This document shows, one piece after another, positions 1 to 12,901 of a DNA stretch of 64,000 nt. Within the stretch, counting starts at the first letter, position 1. Each line of letters starts with the position of its first letter. The stretch is taken from the NCBI RefSeq assembly GCF_028640845.1, contig NC_080541.1:161862502-161926501 (forward strand), in the 5' to 3' direction. Source of the stretch: Ahaetulla prasina. Its lineage: Eukaryota > Chordata > Lepidosauria > Squamata > Colubridae. A model generated the notes under the pieces. That model was not told where the DNA came from and ran no database searches. It worked only from the letters and a program-made list of their open reading frames with translations. Made by a program: the position numbers and the translations under genes.

Positions 1-1264
1 TGGATAGGCCAATTTAATTAGAGCCATATAATGGCTTAATTTACCACATGAACCAGATTAGCAACTATCTGAATAAATCTTACAATTCCTTGGACTTGTA
101 AAATATAAGCTTAGAAGAATTTATTATCTTAGAGATTTCCTAAAAATCAGTACCCCTTACCATCATCCAACCATATACCCAGGATTATGTGATTGTGGAA
201 CAAGGACTCTACCTAAACAGGATTACCAAGGTTTAAGAATCAATCAGAAGTAGACACTTTGAGATAGTTAAGATTTAAGTTTGATCTTCACTATTCAAGA
301 CAATTGACAACAATCATTAAGCCATCTTGAGGGATAGCTATTACAGTAACTAATTAGAGGATGGGAGCAATGCCAAATCTATCAATGATCTCTGCAGTAA
401 CAGCTGCATGATGCATGGAATAGGTTAGCAATTGAGCCATGCAAAGTACAAGGGAAGAAACTAGACAGAGAGAGAATAAAAGATTAAAAAAAGAGACATT
501 CTTCGCTGCAGAAATTCTTCTTAGAAAAGCAGAAGTATCATATTTATTATGTAGAACGTTAATACTAATGGAATTCCCCCATTAGTAACTTCAGACGATT
601 CCACAACCTGAAAGTGAGCAACTAGAGCCATGCTTCAAGATAATTAGAATTTAACTCATGTATGATTCAGATACTAGTATATTTCAGGTGTATTAAATGG
701 AGTAAGAATATTGTAAAAATTCATCACAGGTTTACTTTTATGAGGTTAGCTTATCTTATAAGAGAATCATGGAACAGAAGAGTGAGACTGATTCTCAGGT
801 AGGCCTATTTTTCCTCAGGGACAGAAAATTATTTTATCTTGGAGTCCAAGCTGCAGGAAAAGCGATACATTGGTTCAACATACCAGTGTCTCCATTCCTC
901 AGTTTCTCACAAAAGAGTTCAAAAATGGCTATTATGTTTTGTTGACTTTGAAAATCAACATGAAGAAAACAGTGTATATAATAGCCTTTTTCTCTAACTG
1001 AATATACTAAGAGAACATTAAAATGTCAAGTAATTTATCCCTTGCATCCTAGAATCCAATTTCTCACAGAAAGTAAATATATTTCTGGTTTATTTCCTCT
1101 GATTGCCTTTTAATACATGAACTTCTATGTACTGGATTGAGAGTGGAGATGAAAATCACCAAAAATAATTAAAAAAAACCAGAATTCCTCTATGAGGAAA
1201 AGTTGATTGTAAACAAGGTAAACAAAACTACTGATACCCTACAAATCTTTCCATTTGCATTTCT
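1..1264. other. Intron-like sequence, nothing recognised
   Basis: AT-rich sequence with no coding exon, RNA gene or repeat family that I recognise. It probably belongs to a PDE4B intron, judging from the exon near 49.4 kb. Confidence 0.4.
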
Positions 1265-1347
1265 CACATTATTATATAGCCACCCAGAGTCACCTGGTTG
1301 AGTTGGGCAACTATAGAAAATTGAATAAAATAAATAATATTTTAAAA
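1265..1347 (+). mobile_element. LINE 3' terminal fragment (L2/CR1 type)
   Basis: The stretch reads as a 'gccacccagagtc...gagttgggcaactat' block followed by an A-rich 'aataaaataaat' tail. This is the usual 3' end of L2/CR1-type LINEs in reptiles. Similar ends occur near 58930, 60650 and 61580. The 5' limit cannot be seen. Confidence 0.55.
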
Positions 1348-1430
1348 ACCACTGTAAATTGTAAGGGAAAAACACTAGCAGATTGTCATAGACAACTGGC
1401 ACATTTCCAAGAGGTGTGTCCAAAGCTATA

Positions 1431-1745
1431 TAGAATAGAATAGAATAGAATAGAATTTTATTGGCCAAGTGTGATTGGACACACAAGGAATTTGTCTTGG
1501 TGCATATGCTCTCAGTGTACATAAAAGAAAAGATACGTTCATCAAGGTACAACATTTACAACACAATTGATGATCAATATATCAATATAAATCATAAGGA
1601 TTGCCAGCAACAAGTTATAGTCATACAGTCATAAGTGGAAAGAGATTGGTGATGGAGATATGTTGTTACAGTGGCAAGTTGGAAGACAGGGAAGTAAGTT
1701 CTAAGGAGTGAATACAGAAATCAACAGGCCATTATGGAGAAGAGA
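1431..1745 (-). mobile_element. CR1-L3-type snake LINE fragment with (AATAG)n tail
   Basis: Four to five AATAG units (1431-1455) abut a block starting 'ttttattggccaagtgtgat'. The block recurs almost unchanged at 39075-39178. The pentanucleotide would be the 3' tail of an element read on the minus strand. Snake genomes are known to carry CR1-L3 LINEs whose tails seed AATAG microsatellites, and the match is from memory. The 5' end (about 1745) is an estimate. Confidence 0.6.
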
Positions 1746-4700
1746 TTAAAAAGATTTATGCAATTTTGATTTGCCTCATGTATAGCTTCAGACATCAGCA
1801 ACCCCACCTCCAAAATGGAAAACTATTTTCTTGGGTCTTCTCCTGCATGAAGCATGTTTTTAGTGAGAGCCATGTGAACAAAACAAAACTTGTCAATTAG
1901 TGAGGTATGCTAGGCCAGGAAGAAAGTTTAATGTCAAATTAAAGAAATTTAAGAGAAGATTATTTGATTATTTTCATATTAGAAGTCTTGCTAGCACACA
2001 AGACAAAAGAGTGCTGTAATAAAGATAAAGATCATCTCTTATTGATATTACATTATTTCCAGATATAATTCTTTGGTCTTAAACTGTACTTTTCCTTGGA
2101 TAATGCTCACAAAAATATAATTATGCCTTAGATTCCACCCAGGAAAATCACAAAGTGAAGTCTATCACCTGTGTGTCAATATTTAGTTTGTAGCCCTAAA
2201 GTAGGACAGTAATTCTCAATAGCAACTTTTAGACCATTTAACATTTCCATCTCAGAGCTCTCATGAGTCACTGTAGGCCAGGCATTTACCACTGTTTCAC
2301 TTTTATTAACTGTGCTTTGAGCTTATAACCAATTACTCAGTAAATGGAAGAGCAAGGACTTCTTAACCAGAGAATTACTAATATTTATCTCATGCACAAG
2401 AGGAATACTGTGGATTTCCATTGCTGCCAGTACCTTTTTTCATCTACTTTAAAACTATTGTACTTAGTACATGTAGAATAATTATTATTATGAATTTTAG
2501 TTTTACAAATGCCAGTTATATTTTTAGATGGAAGCAACAAAATGATTTTATTTTTGTTCTGTCCATATGGCATAACAAAATTCACAAACATACTAATTAT
2601 TAACGAAAATAAAGTCAAGACCAGATTGTAAAATTTAGAAACCGGTGTATTTATGAAAAGTGAAAAATAGGAAAGCAAGCAAGATATTCCCCGTAAATAA
2701 TAGATCTCTTGCTTCCAATTAAATACACGTGCTGCAGTAATATTTTTATACAATCTGGCAAATGTCAGAGGGAAATTGTTGAGTCACCTGCCTGTTCTGA
2801 TTTTCTAACAAAAAATCATTCTGAAGAATTGAAGGGCAATTAAAAGGTCTTTAACAAAATAAAAATAATTTTTAACATTTTGGACAATGACTTACACATA
2901 ATTACCTGGATTTATGCATTCTCTAAGGCTTGTTAAAAATTAAACAACTTTGTATTTGTTTTACTTGTTCTTAGCTGCTCTTAGCTGTGCATAAAAGTAG
3001 AATATTTTAATAACCTATTTAATTATTTGCTGATACTAGTATTACATTGGAGTATAAATAGGTTTAAATAAGGCTTACATCACATCTACCCAATTACTTA
3101 AGGTAGATTTTAAATTCTTAACTAACAATTTGCTTCTCTCAGTTAAAAATATATGCATTTATGGGTTTTTTTTAATTTTTTAGCTTTAATGACATTCTTT
3201 GACTCTGTTAAGACTAGCTGGAAACCTAAAATTGGGCCAGTGAAGGCTTCGATTCTGCTTTCTCAAGTTTTCTGAGAAAATAAATTTCTTCTGTACACAG
3301 TCTCATTTGAGATTGTTTTAACAGTTTTCACAACTTCTACTTTTGGTAATCTCAGCTTGTTTTCTGGCTCCCTGAAACTGATTCTTCTTCCATTGATAAA
3401 TAGGCTGCTTCTGCTGACTTTTTAAAACACTAATCCCTCCTCTGTAAATGACCTACATCTTCCAGTTCATTGGCTTATAAGTGAACCAATGAGAGCCAAC
3501 AGTATGTTTGTTCATAAATGACCTAAAAAAACTTGACCTTTTGAATCTTCTTGTCTAATATGTAAGCTGACATGAAGCATTAAGGTCATAACAACTTCTT
3601 TATACTATTGACAGTTACAATAAGCTTACTGTGGGCAAAGTACCAGTGAGGCTTTAGTTAAAGCTGAATATTTTCCTCCCAATTTATTATTGCTGTTATT
3701 TCCAGATGAATTCTACCTTACTCATTACATACTCATTTTTCATATTAGCAACATACTATAATAACACTATTTTTTTTCTGGGCTATTTTGTTCCATATGG
3801 ATTCTTCTTCAAAGCTATAATCAGAGAGTTTTCCTTGTCATGACAGATATTTAAAAATCTTTCCCAGGTAATCTTGGTTAGCACCAATTTGGACATTATT
3901 TCAGGACAATACGAACTTTTACTTATCTGACTACACATTCTTAAATATTTTAACTGCCTTTTTATTGTTGATACTGCCATATCCTGATGATTTATAATTG
4001 CTGCATTGCAAAACTAGCCCACTTGTTCAAATCTTTCCATCTCTGTACCTATATTAATCTTGCCACAATAATCATATATTGAAATAAACTTCCATGAGCT
4101 TTTTTGTTTATCCATTAATCCTAAAAGGAAAGGTTCCAGTTTCAATTGAATATTGATCTTGAAAATCCTCTGTATCCCTATTTTTTAAATTTTTATATGT
4201 TAACCAAGCATGATAAAATGTTCCTTCAGGTTGCTTACATTTCCAACATTTCTTGCTGTTAATTTTTTCCAGAAAAACGTCTTTTCATCCTTGTAAAGAA
4301 ACTAAAGCAACGTTCATTAATTGATCTATAATAACTTTAAACTCTGTTTAAAGAGGTTTGCTGACACAAAGGATTTCCACAGATAAATTTAATTAAAAAA
4401 ATTTTTTTAATAGAATAAAGAAAGGAAATACATTTACTTAACCAGTTATCCCGAAGAAATGTTTTCTATTTCTCTTTGTGCTATTAAAAACTATTTTTCT
4501 TTCCAATTATTTTTAAATTCAGAGACAGGGAGAATATTCTCTGAGTGCAAAAGGACATTTTCGTCAGCATTAGAATTCCAATTAATGCCAACTAAGGCGA
4601 ATAAAAATGAATCCAATAGCCTGTGCATAATACATTTAGATTTCAGATGTGTTTGGAGGAATATTCCTTAGAACTTTTGGAGGAAAAGATTAGCAAAATT

Positions 4701-4758
4701 TTCAGCCATAACATTCTAAAATTTTAAAACATGGTCCTTTTCCAACCAAAGATGATTC
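1746..4758. other. Intron-like sequence, nothing recognised
   Basis: About 3 kb of AT-rich sequence. Short open frames (for example 2385-2753 minus and 3783-3980 minus) have no recognisable domain, and I do not call genes. Confidence 0.4.
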
Positions 4759-4766
4759 CTTTAAAA

Positions 4767-4949
4767 CAGTAAACCCCAACCTTTTCAGCAAAAGGAACTG
4801 GTTCCGTGGAAGACAATTTTTCCACAGACCAGGAGGGCAGGATTGTTTCCGTTTTGCTTGCTCACCTGCCGCTCTCTTCCAGATATGCGGCCTGGTTCCT
4901 AAAAGGCAGGGATCAGTATTGGTCTGTGGCCCAGGGTTGGGGACCCCCG
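4767..4949. mobile_element. Non-autonomous hAT element with 8-bp target duplication
   Basis: The 183-bp element starts 'cagtaaaccccaacct' and ends 'agggttggggacccccg', which are imperfect terminal inverted repeats. It is flanked by a perfect 8-bp duplication, ctttaaaa, at 4759-4766 and 4950-4957. The interior ('gttccgtggaagacaatttt', then 'gcggcctggttcc') resembles the widespread Charlie-like hAT MITEs of amniotes. A relative with a different interior lies at 19705-19848. Confidence 0.8.
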
Positions 4950-4957
4950 CTTTAAAA

Positions 4958-6842
4958 GACTAGTTTCCTTCATGGTGTTTGAGATAATGGTATTTTTAAA
5001 ATAATAAATAATTGGATTAGCTAACACTCTGTTAAAAAAAAATGTTATGACAAGAAGCAAAGTTATTTTCAATTGTTCTATGACTAAACAAGAATTAAGG
5101 CATTCTATTGCTCTAAATATCTAAATTTCTATGGCAACAAACTTAGTCCTCCTATGTTTACTAATCTATTCTGCTTCAAATCAATACTTTAAGGTAATTG
5201 TTTCCATGATAAATATCTATAGCAATTCATTATGTAACCACAATGTACGAAGATAAAATCCAGCCTTTTAATAGCAGCTATAATCAAACATCTTAGGGAA
5301 AGCCATTGCTCTTAACTATAAGGTAGAGTATTAGTTTAGCTTGAGATTTAATGTTTTACTGCCTTTGGATTTTTTTTGAAATAGACTAAACATCTTCTTG
5401 CTAAACATTTAAGCAAATTTGCTACTGAACATATCTGTCTATGCGAGGTTGATTTAGTTAATCATCCTCACTTCCAGCCTACCTGGATGACCTCAGTTCC
5501 TATTGATGACCTCAGCTTGTTTATTTGTTTAAATATTTAATTATTTATGTATGCTAACTAGTGCTTGGGAATATTAAAGAAGTAAACCAAAAGAACACAG
5601 TAAAGCTAATATTCAATCCAAGTAAAGAGATTATTTAAAAGTAACCTATCTTGCAAGACACTGCATTTATCATGAATTGATAAGTTCAGAGTAAGAAAAC
5701 TATTATTATCTAACATCACTATTACAAACACAGGTGACCCCTATGGCGAAAATAAATTTGACACACAGAAGGAATTGCACAACCATACTTATCTATACAG
5801 AAGGGTCCTGGGAGAAAGAACATGAATCAACTTCAGGGATATTATACATCAATATATAATAAGAATTTTACATTAGCGACTGTAAAATGGAGGCAGGTAA
5901 AAGTTATGTAGAATGGGAAGATTTGAAAACAAATATTTGTGCAAACATTGAATGGATCTTTTTTTTTAAAAAATCTATAAATACAAATAAAATAGATTGG
6001 GATATTATTTCAGACACGGAAGTGTAGTGGGGATCATTTAGGCAACGCAGAGCTTTCCCAGAGAGATATCCAGAATGCCTAGCTCCAGGCTAAATGGGGG
6101 AGAGGAGAAGAGGTTCAGGGTAGTCACACTGATATCTAGTATATCTAGTATATAGTGTATCTAATAGGTTAGAAGCTTTAGTTTGGCATGATTCTGTCTA
6201 TTAGGTGTAAGCAAACAGAACTCAATTGGATCACTGTGTCATCCCTGGGTTTGGCTTGACATAGGCATACTAATCTACACTTCCTAGGTGCAAATATTTT
6301 AATTTCATTCAAATCCTACCTTGAATATGAAGGCTTTGGAGTAATCTTCTCATTCTTTTCTATATGCCCTTCTGTTAACCATTTGCTCCAACTGTTTCTC
6401 TCTGTTTACCGCCACCTTTGTCCTAATATTTAATAATGGGTCCCTGATCCAAGCTTTTATTTCTGTAACTGTGAAAATTATATGAATATTAATGATACCA
6501 TATCAGTGTATAATGATTGATAATCATCATCACCATCCTCAATAATAATAGTACAAAAGACTTAAGTTATATAAGCTTTGATTGTTCATTGTTCATTGTT
6601 TATTGTTCCAAATAGTTTCATACTAATTTAATGAGATAATGCAGCAAATATACAGTTAACAGTTTTAATTAGCTTTTACTACTTTTAATGTTTAATTTGA
6701 TTTTTTTAAAATTAATATTAACTTCTTACATATTCCAAAAATAATTAAACTATAATATTGTGTTGCAAAGGAAGAATCTTAACAGTTAACCAAATTCTAA
6801 ATGATAAATAGCAGTTCCTTTCAAGTAACATAAGCCCGACAG
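4958..6842. other. Intron-like sequence, nothing recognised
   Basis: No gene or known repeat. Minor internal structure only: a short direct repeat 'gatgacctcag' around 5486 and 5505, a 'tatctagta' run near 6130-6165 and a short TTGTTCA-like run near 6580-6606. Confidence 0.35.
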
Positions 6843-7061
6843 CCAGTTTGGTCTACTATAGTGGTTAAAGTATCAGGCTAGAATTAAGAGCCTATGAATT
6901 TTAGTTCTGACTTAGACACAAAGCCAGCTGGGTGAACTTGGGCCAATCACTTTCTCTCAGTCCTAGGAAGGAAACAATGGCAAATTTCTTTTGAAAAACC
7001 TTACCAAAAAAACTGCAGGGATTTGTCCAATCAGCCTCTCTGGACAGAATTGAATGGAAGA
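6843..7061 (+). mobile_element. Sauria-type SINE
   Basis: The head 'tagtggttaaagtatcaggc' looks like a tRNA-derived A-box region. The middle 'gccagctgggtgaacttggg' and the 3' block 'actgcagggatttgtcca' are typical of Sauria SINEs, whose 3' end is known to derive from BovB LINEs. The copy runs into a CATA/CA microsatellite. A second copy lies at 9100-9325. Confidence 0.75.
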
Positions 7062-7082
7062 ATACATACATACATACATACA

Positions 7083-7116
<34 letters not shown>

Positions 7117-7176
7117 CACACATACACACACACACACACACACACAAATGGAATGTACACACACACACACACACAC
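7062..7176. repeat. Compound (CATA)n-(CA)n microsatellite
   Basis: About 12 CATA units (7062-7112) are followed by CA tracts (7121-7147 and 7157-7176) with a short unique spacer. It sits directly on the SINE 3' end, so it probably grew from the SINE tail. Open frames on both strands here are repeat artefacts. Confidence 0.95.
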
Positions 7177-7833
7177 TTTTTCATGCTATGTCAATAAAAA
7201 TGTTTCTCCACTGTTTTTGTCTGCTTAAGGCAGGCTCTCTTCTTTAATTGACTTCAACTTGGTTGCATCTTCCCAGCCTTGACCCAACCAGTTAAGAATT
7301 TTATTGCACACTAGACTGAAATCACTGTAAACATTGTTTTACTGGGTTTGAACTTCTTTCTTCTGCCTTATTCACAACTTAACTGATACCTTTTTGTTTT
7401 TGGTGGCAGCCAGTTATTAGTTATTGATGGCTTTGGCTTTTCTGCCCTGAGAAACTCGCAGTTCATTCAATATGTAGCTACTGGGAACTAGTATTAAGTC
7501 TTTAAATAATAATTTGAGAGAAGAACAGGAGATTAAGAAAAATATATCCATTTTCTTGTAAGCATTCTAAGGATTGAAAAGCTCATTTAGTTCTAGTATA
7601 CTGAAAAGAAAGGAATCCTTGGACATTAATGCCCAACATGCAACATTCAATGTTATACCTAAATCTTAATTTGAAAGCTTCTATGCCTTCCTAATCTGAA
7701 AAAATTGCTTATAATTAAAGTTCATTTTCTTTACAGACAGTAGCTTTTCTATATGCTATATAATCAAAAACCAACAACAATCAGTATTACAACTACATAC
7801 AATTAAAAGCAAACTACATAAATTGTCATCATG
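7177..7833. other. Intron-like sequence, nothing recognised
   Basis: No coding exon or known repeat is seen between the microsatellite and the solo LTR. Confidence 0.35.
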
Positions 7834-7838
7834 CTATA

Positions 7839-8548
7839 TGTGATGACCCAGGGCACAGCACAGAGATAACACAAACAGCTGGCAGTTCAAACCGCCCCTT
7901 TATTGCTCCAAAGCTCCCCAAATGCTCCCACATTTCTGGTAAGCCCCAGAGCAAAGTGAGAACAAACTCCCACACAAACATCAAGCAGCCTCTGGCTGCA
8001 ATTAGTCCAGCCCAGTGCTGTCTGCACCAAGGCTGCACAGCAATAAATTCCAAATGTCTTTGGCAAAACAAGAGTCAAGCAAGGAGTTCAGGGAGCAAAA
8101 GTTTCAGATAACTAGTCCAGAATGCCAACAAGGAATTCAAGGATTCTTGGCAAGTTCAAACGTCAGCACACAACACTTCAGGAACTCAGTGTTTGTTCCT
8201 GACAAATACCACTCCCCACGTGGTCTCCTTAAGTCTCATTTCCCAGGTGTGCCTGCTGAAGCTGGGCGGAGCACTCTCCTCACACGTAGCCTGTTTTATC
8301 TGCACTGATCCCGCCTTCTCTGCATTCTCCGAGCCCTTGCATCAGGAGGGGATGGTTCTTGCTCCTCATCTGAACTCTGTCTCTCCTCCCTGCCTGCAGG
8401 CCTAACTAATTCCAAACAGCCTTGCCTGGACTGACTCTGCTCTTCCCCAGTTTCCTCCAAGGCCAACGGAGCTGCTCCCTCACTCGTTGTCAGTTCTTGT
8501 TCCAGCTCGTCTTCCGCCACAGATTCAGATTCCGACGGGGGCATGACA
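7839..8548 (-). mobile_element. Solo LTR of a retrotransposon or endogenous retrovirus
   Basis: The 710-bp block has TG...CA ends (tgtgatg... and ...catgaca). It is flanked by a perfect 5-bp duplication, ctata, at 7834-7838 and 8549-8553. Read on the minus strand it has a TATA-like gataaaa (8293-8299) and an AATAAA signal (7909-7914) about 70 bp before its 3' end, as expected for U3-R-U5. No internal coding region is present, so it is a recombined solo LTR. A 5-bp duplication fits Ty3/Gypsy or some ERV groups, and I cannot choose between them. A Ser/Glu-rich open frame (8544-8296) covers its U3. Confidence 0.85.
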
Positions 8549-8553
8549 CTATA

Positions 8554-9099
8554 TCTTAAAGAATCTGATGGTTTTAAAATAAATTATCAAGTAAGTCATA
8601 TCAATCAAGTTATCATTTTATTTAAATTTAGAAAAATTTTCCATTCTAATTTTTAATATGGTATTGATTTTATCATTTACTATTTTAACCATAGTTGGAT
8701 AATACGAGGCAACTAATAATTAATAGTAATTAGCTAAACATTTAATTCCATTAAAATCAATACAATCTCTATCTGTGATCATACATTTAGGAGAACTCCA
8801 ACAGAGCTCTCAAAATTATTATATTCAATGATAATCCTTAATTAATCTATAACCTTAGTTCAGAATTTATTTTTAGACTGCGACAATAAATCAAAATAGT
8901 ATTAAATCATATAAAAGTCAAACATTAAGCAAAACAGCTAAGTAATTTCAGTGATAAATAAGTGCACAAGGTGATTTGGGAAGAGAATATTTATTGTGTG
9001 ATTAAAAAAGAAGAGATCCGTGTCACATTATTAATCTGTATGTTTTTGCTATTATGATTACCCAAAGTATTTTTAATATTTAACAGCTTAATTACAGGT
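8554..9099. other. AT-rich intron-like sequence
   Basis: Nothing recognised; long runs of A/T without coding signals. Confidence 0.35.
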
Positions 9100-9325
9100 T
9101 ACTCAGTCTGGTGTAGTAATTCAAAGCATCAGGCTGGAAACCAAGAGGCTATGGATTCTAGTTCTGCCTTAGGGATGTAGCCAGCTGGGTCATTCTTCTT
9201 TAGACCTAGGAAGAGGGAAATGACAAATCACTTCTGAAAAACTTAGGCAGCAAACTGCAGGGATTAGTCCAGGTATTTGTTAGGAGTTACCATGACTCAA
9301 AGCACTCCCAAAGAAGCAACTTATT
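9100..9325 (+). mobile_element. Sauria-type SINE
   Basis: tRNA-like head 'ggtgtagtaattcaaagcat' followed by 'caggctggaaaccaagaggc', 'tagccagctgggtc', 'cacttctgaaaaacttaggc' and 'actgcagggattagtccagg'. It ends near 'gttaccatgactcaaag', the BovB-related 3' segment. It is more complete at the 3' end than the copy at 6843-7061. Confidence 0.75.
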
Positions 9326-10779
9326 TTGGTTTTCTTGTTATTTTTATTCATAGTCTATCCATGAAAAATATTTTTTGTCAAGAAGGCACATTCATGTGAC
9401 ATAAGCACCAAATTATCTTCAGAACATTTTGCTCGAGGCTGCTATATAGAAATGTATTGGTGTTGAACTTTGGAAATAACATTAAGATTGTATGCTTCAG
9501 TACTCCGAATATGCTTAAGTCAAGGTGACACTTCTCATGCTACTAATTTCTAGGCTCTTAGCATATGTAATTGCACTAGTCTTCTATATTATGTATCTAT
9601 GCTTAATTTTATTTGTATCATATCTTTCTGGAAACATCAGGAACTTAGTATTTCTTTTGGACTGATATACCAGGTCTCTTAGTTTAGTATCTGAAACTAT
9701 TTATTAAACTGGAAAGAACAGACATAGTGGAAATAAGCCAACTTTGAAAATAATCACATATGCTAACCAATAAATATATCTTACTATAAAAAACTATATG
9801 AAATATTGTTTTTCTAAAATATATAATTTAACTAAACAATTTCCTTTTAACATTTAATATATTTGTTAATATATATTTTCTGAGTTTAGAGTAGAAATAC
9901 TGTTGACATTCCTATTTATTAGTTTCATATTTACATAGTGATATATGCAAAAATTTACAAGAATCTCTTCAGTCAAAACTCTATGTCTATTTTGCTGGGT
10001 GCTGAGTTTTCAATAACAATAACATTTTACAATAAAACATAAAGTTCTTAACAGAATAAAAAATATAAGATAATGGTATGTGTTTGTTCATTATCACAGA
10101 TCCAGTTGGCTCAAGAATGCAATTTAACGGAAGCCAAAATTCAATTTGTTAAGTCAACCTCAGTCAGGTATTATTTTAGGATGAATAGAGGAAGAATTAT
10201 CTTAGATTTTTTTTGACCTCTCATCTGGTAGGACTACAGAGAACATTTAGAAATATAAAGCAGTCTTCAGAGATCACAAGCTAAAAGCAAGAACTTTGAA
10301 AGTATTTTCTACATTTTCAAATTCCTAACTACTTGAGTGAAAAAACATGCTGCATCTGGTTTGCCAATGAGTAAAGCTGATTAGTAGATATTTAAATATG
10401 ACATACCTGCTTCTAAAATGAAAAAAAAATTGCAGATATTATATATAATTCCACATCAGAAAATACTTATTAATTTTAAAAAAATAGAATCCAAATTATA
10501 TCCTAAATTCTGGAACGGTTTATATGTAAGCAAAAAGTTATTTAAGCTTCTGAAATGTCTCTTCAATTTTGAATGCAAATTAAAAATATAAACATGATGT
10601 TTAACTTTGTCAGCATTATTTATCTTATACATTTGAATAACTACTCCTTGAGTTCCAAAACTCACACTATCTCTCTCTCATCTGCTTCATTATTATATGT
10701 AACGTTTATCACACATTGTGATGTGAGAAAGGATCTATAGGTTTGAATGGGAATGTATGAATAAGAAAGGACTTATAAG
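9326..10779. other. Intron-like sequence, nothing recognised
   Basis: AT-rich. A 69-codon minus-strand open frame (10456-10665) shows no domain and is not called. Confidence 0.35.
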
Positions 10780-11760
10780 TCACCCATCAGGTGACCATCC
10801 ATTGCTGAAATACATTAAACCATCTCCAGTATTGGGTTATTCAGCTCATATATGAAAATATCCAGGGATGAGAAGTCCTTTATAGTATTGTGGAAACTCC
10901 CACTGCATCACATCTCTTATTGTGATTGTACCGTATCTTCCCAGTTTTATTAGAGAATACTTACATGAAAGTCTTAGCTATTTGTAGACCACTATCGTTT
11001 ATTCTCCATTGTAAATTGAACATGTCCAATTCCTCTTTTCTGATACAGCTTAGTTACTAAATCTGTAGCTTTGTTCTGAACTGACTCCAGATGCTCTAGG
11101 TCCTTTTAAAAATGTGGTACCTAAAACTGAATTCAGAAAACTGAATCCAACCAGTGCAAAGTAAAATAATTTTTGTTTTGCCTTCTGGACCTAGATACAA
11201 TGCTTTTGTTAATTAAGTCCAAGATTAAATTTTAATCTGTAATATCAACCTGCTAAAACTTATGATGTTTTAGCAGGTTGATGGCCATTAAGACTCCTAG
11301 GTCCTCTATATAGACATGTCAACAAACTTCATTCCTAAATCCTGTATTTACTGTATGCATTTAATTTTCCTTACCCAGATATAGGACCTTATGCTATCAG
11401 TTTATACCCAATTGTATTTGGCTAACTGCTGAAGCTTTCGAGTTTATTTCTAATTGGAATTTTGCTGTCTAAACTATTGTCCGGTTTTATCTTTTAAACT
11501 ATCATTTAATGCCCTACTTAAGCTGCTCAGCTAATTTGGTAAGATCCCTTCCAACTTCTACATCTTTTATGAAAATGTTGACTGCTTTGAGTTAAGGAAA
11601 GAATCCTGAATGATCCTGTTTCACAATACCTTTCAGTTGGATGCAACTGCATTAATAAGCAAGCACCTTATAAATTAGTATTGCTGTTCAACCAATTGTA
11701 AACCTGCTGGACTTAAAGAACCAACTTATACTACACTTATCTATGAATTAACCAATGTCT
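10780..11760 (-). mobile_element. Old CR1 LINE copy, antisense
   Basis: The phrases 'ccagatgctctaggtccttt', 'gtggtacctaaaactgaatt' and 'aaccagtgcaaagtaaaata' are degenerate forms of the antisense of amniote CR1 RT/3' regions ('...gcccaaaactgaac...ccagtgc...'). No frame stays open, so the copy is old. The limits are approximate. A perfect 16-bp hairpin at 11244-11282 lies inside it. Confidence 0.55.
11244..11282. repeat. Perfect 16-bp inverted repeat, 7-nt loop
   Basis: Arms 11244-11259 and 11267-11282 (atcaacctgctaaaac and its exact complement) enclose the loop ttatgat. The surrounding CR1 relic is degenerate, so the perfect arms stand out. Confidence 0.9.
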
Positions 11761-12852
11761 ACTGTAATAGTAATTCTATCCTAAAAGAGATAAAATTAAT
11801 CAGGCCTTATTTATTCACTAAGAAAATACCTTATATACTCAGCAAACACTATTACATAGCCTTACTATTTAACATTGTTTTCATGCTCTGGTGCTTCCCA
11901 AATGTTGCAACAAATAAAGAACTATTTGTTCGCTTACATGGCCAATATTATCAGAGTTCTATTGTTTTTCATTATTATATTATTTTATGGCCACTTGAAA
12001 AGTTAATATTGCATTTTACCAGTAAAACAAATATTAAACAGATAAATAATCTTCTAGATAAACTGAAATGGATTGCTTCAAATATTAGCTGGAACTTTAT
12101 GCTGCATAAACTTTCTCAAACTGAAATATAAATTAAATGGCTGATTGCTTCTTCTGTTGAATAGTAAACTATTTATTGAGTAGAGAGAAAGCAAACGAAC
12201 ATACTGCAAATTTTTGAATTTAGGGTATGTGACGCAATACACTTTGTTTAATATTCAGAATCAGCTGACAAATATAAAAAATGTAAACTATGCAATATTA
12301 TATAAAGCCAGGACAAACTAATTTTTGCAGTGCAATTCGACATCACTGTATGTAGAAAAATAAAGGCACATAATACTTTAATTTGGATTCCTGCACGGAG
12401 CAAGATGATTAATTTTTGGCCTAAATCATCCTTTCAATTGTGTAATTTTATTACACTAGCTATAGCTGACCTATTACAGATTAATTTCCTATCACAAATA
12501 TTTTGCCATTCTGGTCATACAGAGGATGTATGTTTGCTTCTCATACAGAGATTGATTCTTAATTCTTAAATGATTCTTAAAATTATTACAGAGCTGTTCT
12601 CTTGTTTGTGGATTGCAATTGCTCTTCAATACAGCAATTTACACCAAAACCATTTTGTGTGTGGGGTTTTTTTTTTTATATGGGCAGATTTTAGGATTTT
12701 CATGTAGGAAGAATATGCATTGACAGGCAAAATTTTCCTGGGATTTAATTGCACACCCAAATCAGAGAGGCACATGCAAATAAAAATTTCTAGTATAGGC
12801 TGCTGGCAAGAGGGTAACATCACAGTTATAAAGCATAAAATATCCATTCTGA

Positions 12853-12853
<1 letters not shown>
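11761..12853. other. Intron-like sequence, nothing recognised
   Basis: Open frames at 11883-12131 plus and 12330-12569 plus lack recognisable domains and coding bias. I treat them as chance. Confidence 0.35.

Positions 12854-12901
<48 letters not shown>
12854..12901. repeat. (AAT)n microsatellite
   Basis: About 16 uninterrupted trinucleotide units, followed by 'agcagcagcaattgcagg'. No LINE tail is clearly attached. Confidence 0.95.

Noticed and set aside
6901..7247. Frames rich in CVCVCV and HTHTHT
   Set aside because: Artefacts of the CATA/CA microsatellite beside a SINE.
8015..8544. Possible small genes on both strands
   Set aside because: They lie wholly inside the solo LTR bounded by the ctata duplication. 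The Ser/Glu-rich frame is discussed as an LTR property, not a host gene.
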